A DNA stretch of 7,828 bases from Thiotrichaceae bacterium. Lineage in GTDB: Bacteria > Pseudomonadota > Gammaproteobacteria > Thiotrichales > Thiotrichaceae. Where the stretch lies: the NCBI GenBank assembly GCA_024762625.1, contig JANTHA010000097.1:1-7828 (forward strand), in the 5' to 3' direction. The notes beneath the pieces are model-generated. The model had not been told where the DNA came from. It saw only the letters and a list, made by a program, of their open reading frames with translations, and made no database searches. Position 1 is the stretch's first letter, and every line of letters starts with the position of its first letter. The translations under genes and the position numbers were made by a program. Below, piece by piece: positions 5,896 to 7,828 of this stretch.

Positions 5896-7302
5896 ATGAC
5901 CGTTAAAACCCGCTTTGCTCCGAGTCCAACAGGCTATCTTCATATTGGCGGCGTGCGCACCGCGCTGTTTTCCTGGCTTTATGCGCGAAAACATCATGGA
6001 AAATTCGTGTTGCGCATCGAAGATACCGATCGCGAGCGCTCCACGCAGGCGTCGGTGGACGCAATCCTGGAGGGCATGGCATGGCTGGAGCTGGATTATG
6101 ATGAAGGTCCGATTTATCAGACAGACCGTTTTGATCGTTATTCCGAGGTGATTAATCAATTGCTGGCGCAGGGCGACGCCTATCGTTGCTACTGTACCCG
6201 TGAAGAACTGGATGCGATGCGTGAGAAGCAGCGCGCCAATAAGGAAAAACCGCGCTACAACGGTAAATGCCGCAACCGCAGCGACGCGCCCGAGGGGCTG
6301 AAATCGGTGATCCGCTTTCGCAACCCGGAGCAGGGTGATGTTGTGATCGACGATCTGATCAAGGGAAAAATCGTGATCAATAACCAGGAGCTGGATGATT
6401 TGATCATTGCGCGTTCCGATGGTACGCCCACCTACAACCTCACGGTAGTGGTGGATGACCTTGATATGGGAATCACCCATGTAATTCGCGGCGATGATCA
6501 TATCAATAATACGCCGCGCCAGATCAACATGATGAAGGCGCTTGGCGCCGAGCCGCCGCACTTCGCGCATGTGCCGATGATACTCGGCGAAGACGGCAAG
6601 CGACTCTCCAAACGGCATGGCGCGGTTAGCGTATTGCAGTATCGCGATGCGGGTTATTTGCCGCAGGCGCTGATCAACTACCTGCTGCGTCTTGGCTGGT
6701 CGCATGGCGATCAGGAGCTGTTTAGCCGCGATGAAATGATCGCGCTGTTTGATCTCAAGGATGTAAATGCGTCTGCGTCCACCTTTAATCCTAAAAAACT
6801 GTTGTGGATTAACGAACAATACATCAAGACGCTGCCCGCGGAGGATATCGAAAAGCAGCTTCAGTGGCATCTCGCAGAACAGCAACTGGATACCCGAAAT
6901 GGCCCGGCGCTCAGGGATGTGATCGAAGCGCATCGCGAGCGCGCCAAAACACTCAAGGAACTGGCCGCTTCGATTCGTTATTATTACGAAGATTTCGAGA
7001 GTTACGATGAAAAAGCGGTAAAAAAACATTTCAAGACAGCCACGCCCGGCATCCTGCAGCATGTGCTGGATAAGCTGCGCGAATTGGATGAGTGGAATGC
7101 AGCCGCCCTTAACAAGGCGATCAAACAATCCTGCGATGAACTCGAACTGGGCATGGGCAAGGTTGGCCCGGCGCTACGAGTGGCGGTGACAGGAACGGCG
7201 GTGTCGCCTTCGCTGGATGTGACCTTGGCGCTGGTGGGCAGGGAGCGCACCCTGGAAAGACTGGAAAAGGCCGTGGCGTTTGCGAAAAGCAAGTATGAAT
7301 AA
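5896..7302 (+). CDS. gltX: Glutamyl-tRNA synthetase (GluRS), class I
   Basis: GluRS charges tRNA(Glu) with glutamate in the cytoplasm using ATP. The 468-residue product is of normal length. It shows the class I signature [14 protein letters not shown] (residues 6-19, HIGH-type motif at 16-19), IEDTD (41-45) in the glutamate-binding region, [14 protein letters not shown] (197-209), and the KMSKS-type KRLSKR (235-240). The C-terminal helical part (about 320-468) is the anticodon-binding domain. Cys98, Cys100 and Cys125 match E. coli zinc ligands, but the fourth position, His127 in E. coli, is Asn127 here. The ATG at 5896 is the only start: an in-frame TAA lies at 5872-5874. No Shine-Dalgarno sequence precedes it, and a TATTAT at 5875-5880 would leave a leader of only 8-9 bases. 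Whether it discriminates between tRNA(Glu) and tRNA(Gln) cannot be read from the motifs I see. Confidence 0.97.
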   Translation: MTVKTRFAPSPTGYLHIGGVRTALFSWLYARKHHGKFVLRIEDTDRERSTQASVDAILEGMAWLELDYDEGPIYQTDRFDRYSEVINQLLAQGDAYRCYCTREELDAMREKQRANKEKPRYNGKCRNRSDAPEGLKSVIRFRNPEQGDVVIDDLIKGKIVINNQELDDLIIARSDGTPTYNLTVVVDDLDMGITHVIRGDDHINNTPRQINMMKALGAEPPHFAHVPMILGEDGKRLSKRHGAVSVLQYRDAGYLPQALINYLLRLGWSHGDQELFSRDEMIALFDLKDVNASASTFNPKKLLWINEQYIKTLPAEDIEKQLQWHLAEQQLDTRNGPALRDVIEAHRERAKTLKELAASIRYYYEDFESYDEKAVKKHFKTATPGILQHVLDKLRELDEWNAAALNKAIKQSCDELELGMGKVGPALRVAVTGTAVSPSLDVTLALVGRERTLERLEKAVAFAKSKYE

Positions 7303-7786
7303 TCTAGCAGGATGTTAAACTTGAATGATCTACGAATGGCGCGAAATCCCATTCTCTGAAAAACAACGGTATTTTGTGTTCTAAAACAGTGTTCAATACA
7401 GAATGTTGCAATGATGACATCTGCTGTTTTCCGTATAGTCATTCCTTTTTTCTAAACTTCCCTGGTATTATGAGCGCTTTTTGTCGCCATATCTTTCCTT
7501 GATAGATGATGTACTGTCAATGATGTCAAAACGCTTTTTCCGGTTTTTAACCCTATCGCTTTTAAACCTTTACAGCGCTCTGGCAAATATCAAGTCGCCA
7601 ATCACAGCTTCATTAACCCCGGGTATTTCATTCAATTTGTCTGCTTCAGCGCAAACAACGTCATTCTATTATAAATTTTTTCTTGACCTGCGTGTAAGAC
7701 ATAGGTTCTACACTTAGCCCATCTTTCGATTTACAAAACAAAAAGACCATATAATACAGTCACCTAAGGTTTAATCACCCCTTCGT
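7303..7786 (+). other. Spacer after gltX without a convincing gene
   Basis: The 484 bases are A+T-rich with scattered stops. No tRNA-like cloverleaf was seen. One open frame, 7481-7717, starts at TTG. From an internal ATG at 7520 it would read MMSKRFFRFLTLSLLNLYSALAN, vaguely like a signal peptide, but it has no ribosome binding site and ends in low-complexity residues, so I do not call it. A weak hairpin (CAGAATG facing CATCTG with a bulge, about 7399-7422, then a TTTT run) could be a poor gltX terminator. TTGACC at 7683-7688 is followed after 17 bases by TTCTAC, a weak promoter candidate. Confidence 0.5.
7750..7755 (+). promoter_or_regulatory. Perfect -10 hexamer before the last gene
   Basis: TATAAT at 7750-7755 is an exact sigma70 -10. 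The best upstream hexamer, TTTACA at 7730-7735, matches the -35 at five of six positions but lies only 14 bases away, which is too close. If used, transcription would start near 7762, about 25 bases before the ATG at 7787. Confidence 0.3.
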
Positions 7787-7828
7787 ATGGCACTACAGAT
7801 TTTAACTTTTGTTGTAACTGGAAACCCG
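7787..7828 (+). CDS. 5' end of a possible gene (14 codons, runs off the right edge)
   Basis: ATG at 7787 opens a frame reading MALQILTFVVTGNP to the window edge, and an in-frame TAA (7772-7774) lies just upstream, so no earlier start is possible. The nearest Shine-Dalgarno-like AAGG (7766-7769) is 17 bases away, farther than usual. A TATAAT sits 31 bases before the start codon. The hydrophobic strand followed by Gly-x-Pro is the sort of N-terminus seen in DsrE/TusD-type sulfur-relay proteins, but 14 residues cannot establish this and I give no symbol. Confidence 0.4.
   Translation, partial: MALQILTFVVTGNP

Noticed and set aside
5881..7128. Long minus-strand open frame of 415 codons opposite gltX
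   Set aside because: It is an antisense shadow of gltX in biased codons. The plus-strand product carries all GluRS motifs and the minus product shows no recognisable domain.
7481..7717. 78-codon plus-strand frame with a signal-peptide-like segment
   Set aside because: It starts at TTG, and internal ATGs at 7520 and 7523 lack a ribosome binding site. The sequence after the hydrophobic stretch is unremarkable and A+T-driven.

Overview
The window looks like an ordinary chromosomal segment of a gammaproteobacterium. The evidence is a complete gltX of the E. coli-length type, a zipA gene (ZipA is a gammaproteobacterial division protein) and, just upstream of it, a full-length smc (which E. coli replaces with mukB). 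Base composition is moderate in the genes and clearly A+T-rich in the spacers. I cannot name the genus. No phage, transposase, CRISPR array, rRNA or tRNA was seen, and I did not find a convincing new multi-gene system.

Layout from left to right. Positions 1-106 hold the first 35 codons of an unrecognised minus-strand gene with a good ribosome binding site. Positions 107-396 are an A+T-rich spacer with hairpins and palindromes. zipA (397-1161, minus) follows and carries an 18-bp tandem repeat in its linker. The zipA-smc spacer (1162-1366) holds a 31-bp palindromic repeat and a triple ATGCAT-containing repeat. smc occupies 1367-4915 (minus) and has a good sigma70-type promoter at 4986-5014. That promoter fixes the start at 4915 and rules out a longer reading from a TTG at 5014.

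The smc-barrel spacer (4916-5163) is divergent and contains short A+T-rich direct and inverted repeats. A secreted outer-membrane beta-barrel protein of Ax21-like appearance follows (5164-5751, plus). A second copy of the palindromic repeat (5756-5786) and a strong intrinsic terminator (5813-5841) come next. gltX (5896-7302, plus) has no recognisable Shine-Dalgarno sequence. A 484-bp spacer without a convincing gene leads to the first 14 codons of another plus-strand gene at 7787.

Functionally, smc (chromosome compaction and segregation) and zipA (FtsZ-ring anchoring) are co-directional, in the order known from other gammaproteobacteria. There the next gene is commonly ligA, but the reading frame seen here after zipA does not start like LigA. 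gltX and the barrel gene are separate transcription units with no evident link to the cell-cycle pair. The most checkable oddities are the unidentified gene after zipA, the two-copy palindromic repeat, the hexapeptide expansion in ZipA, the Asn at the usual fourth zinc-ligand position of GltX, and the missing Shine-Dalgarno sequences of smc and gltX.
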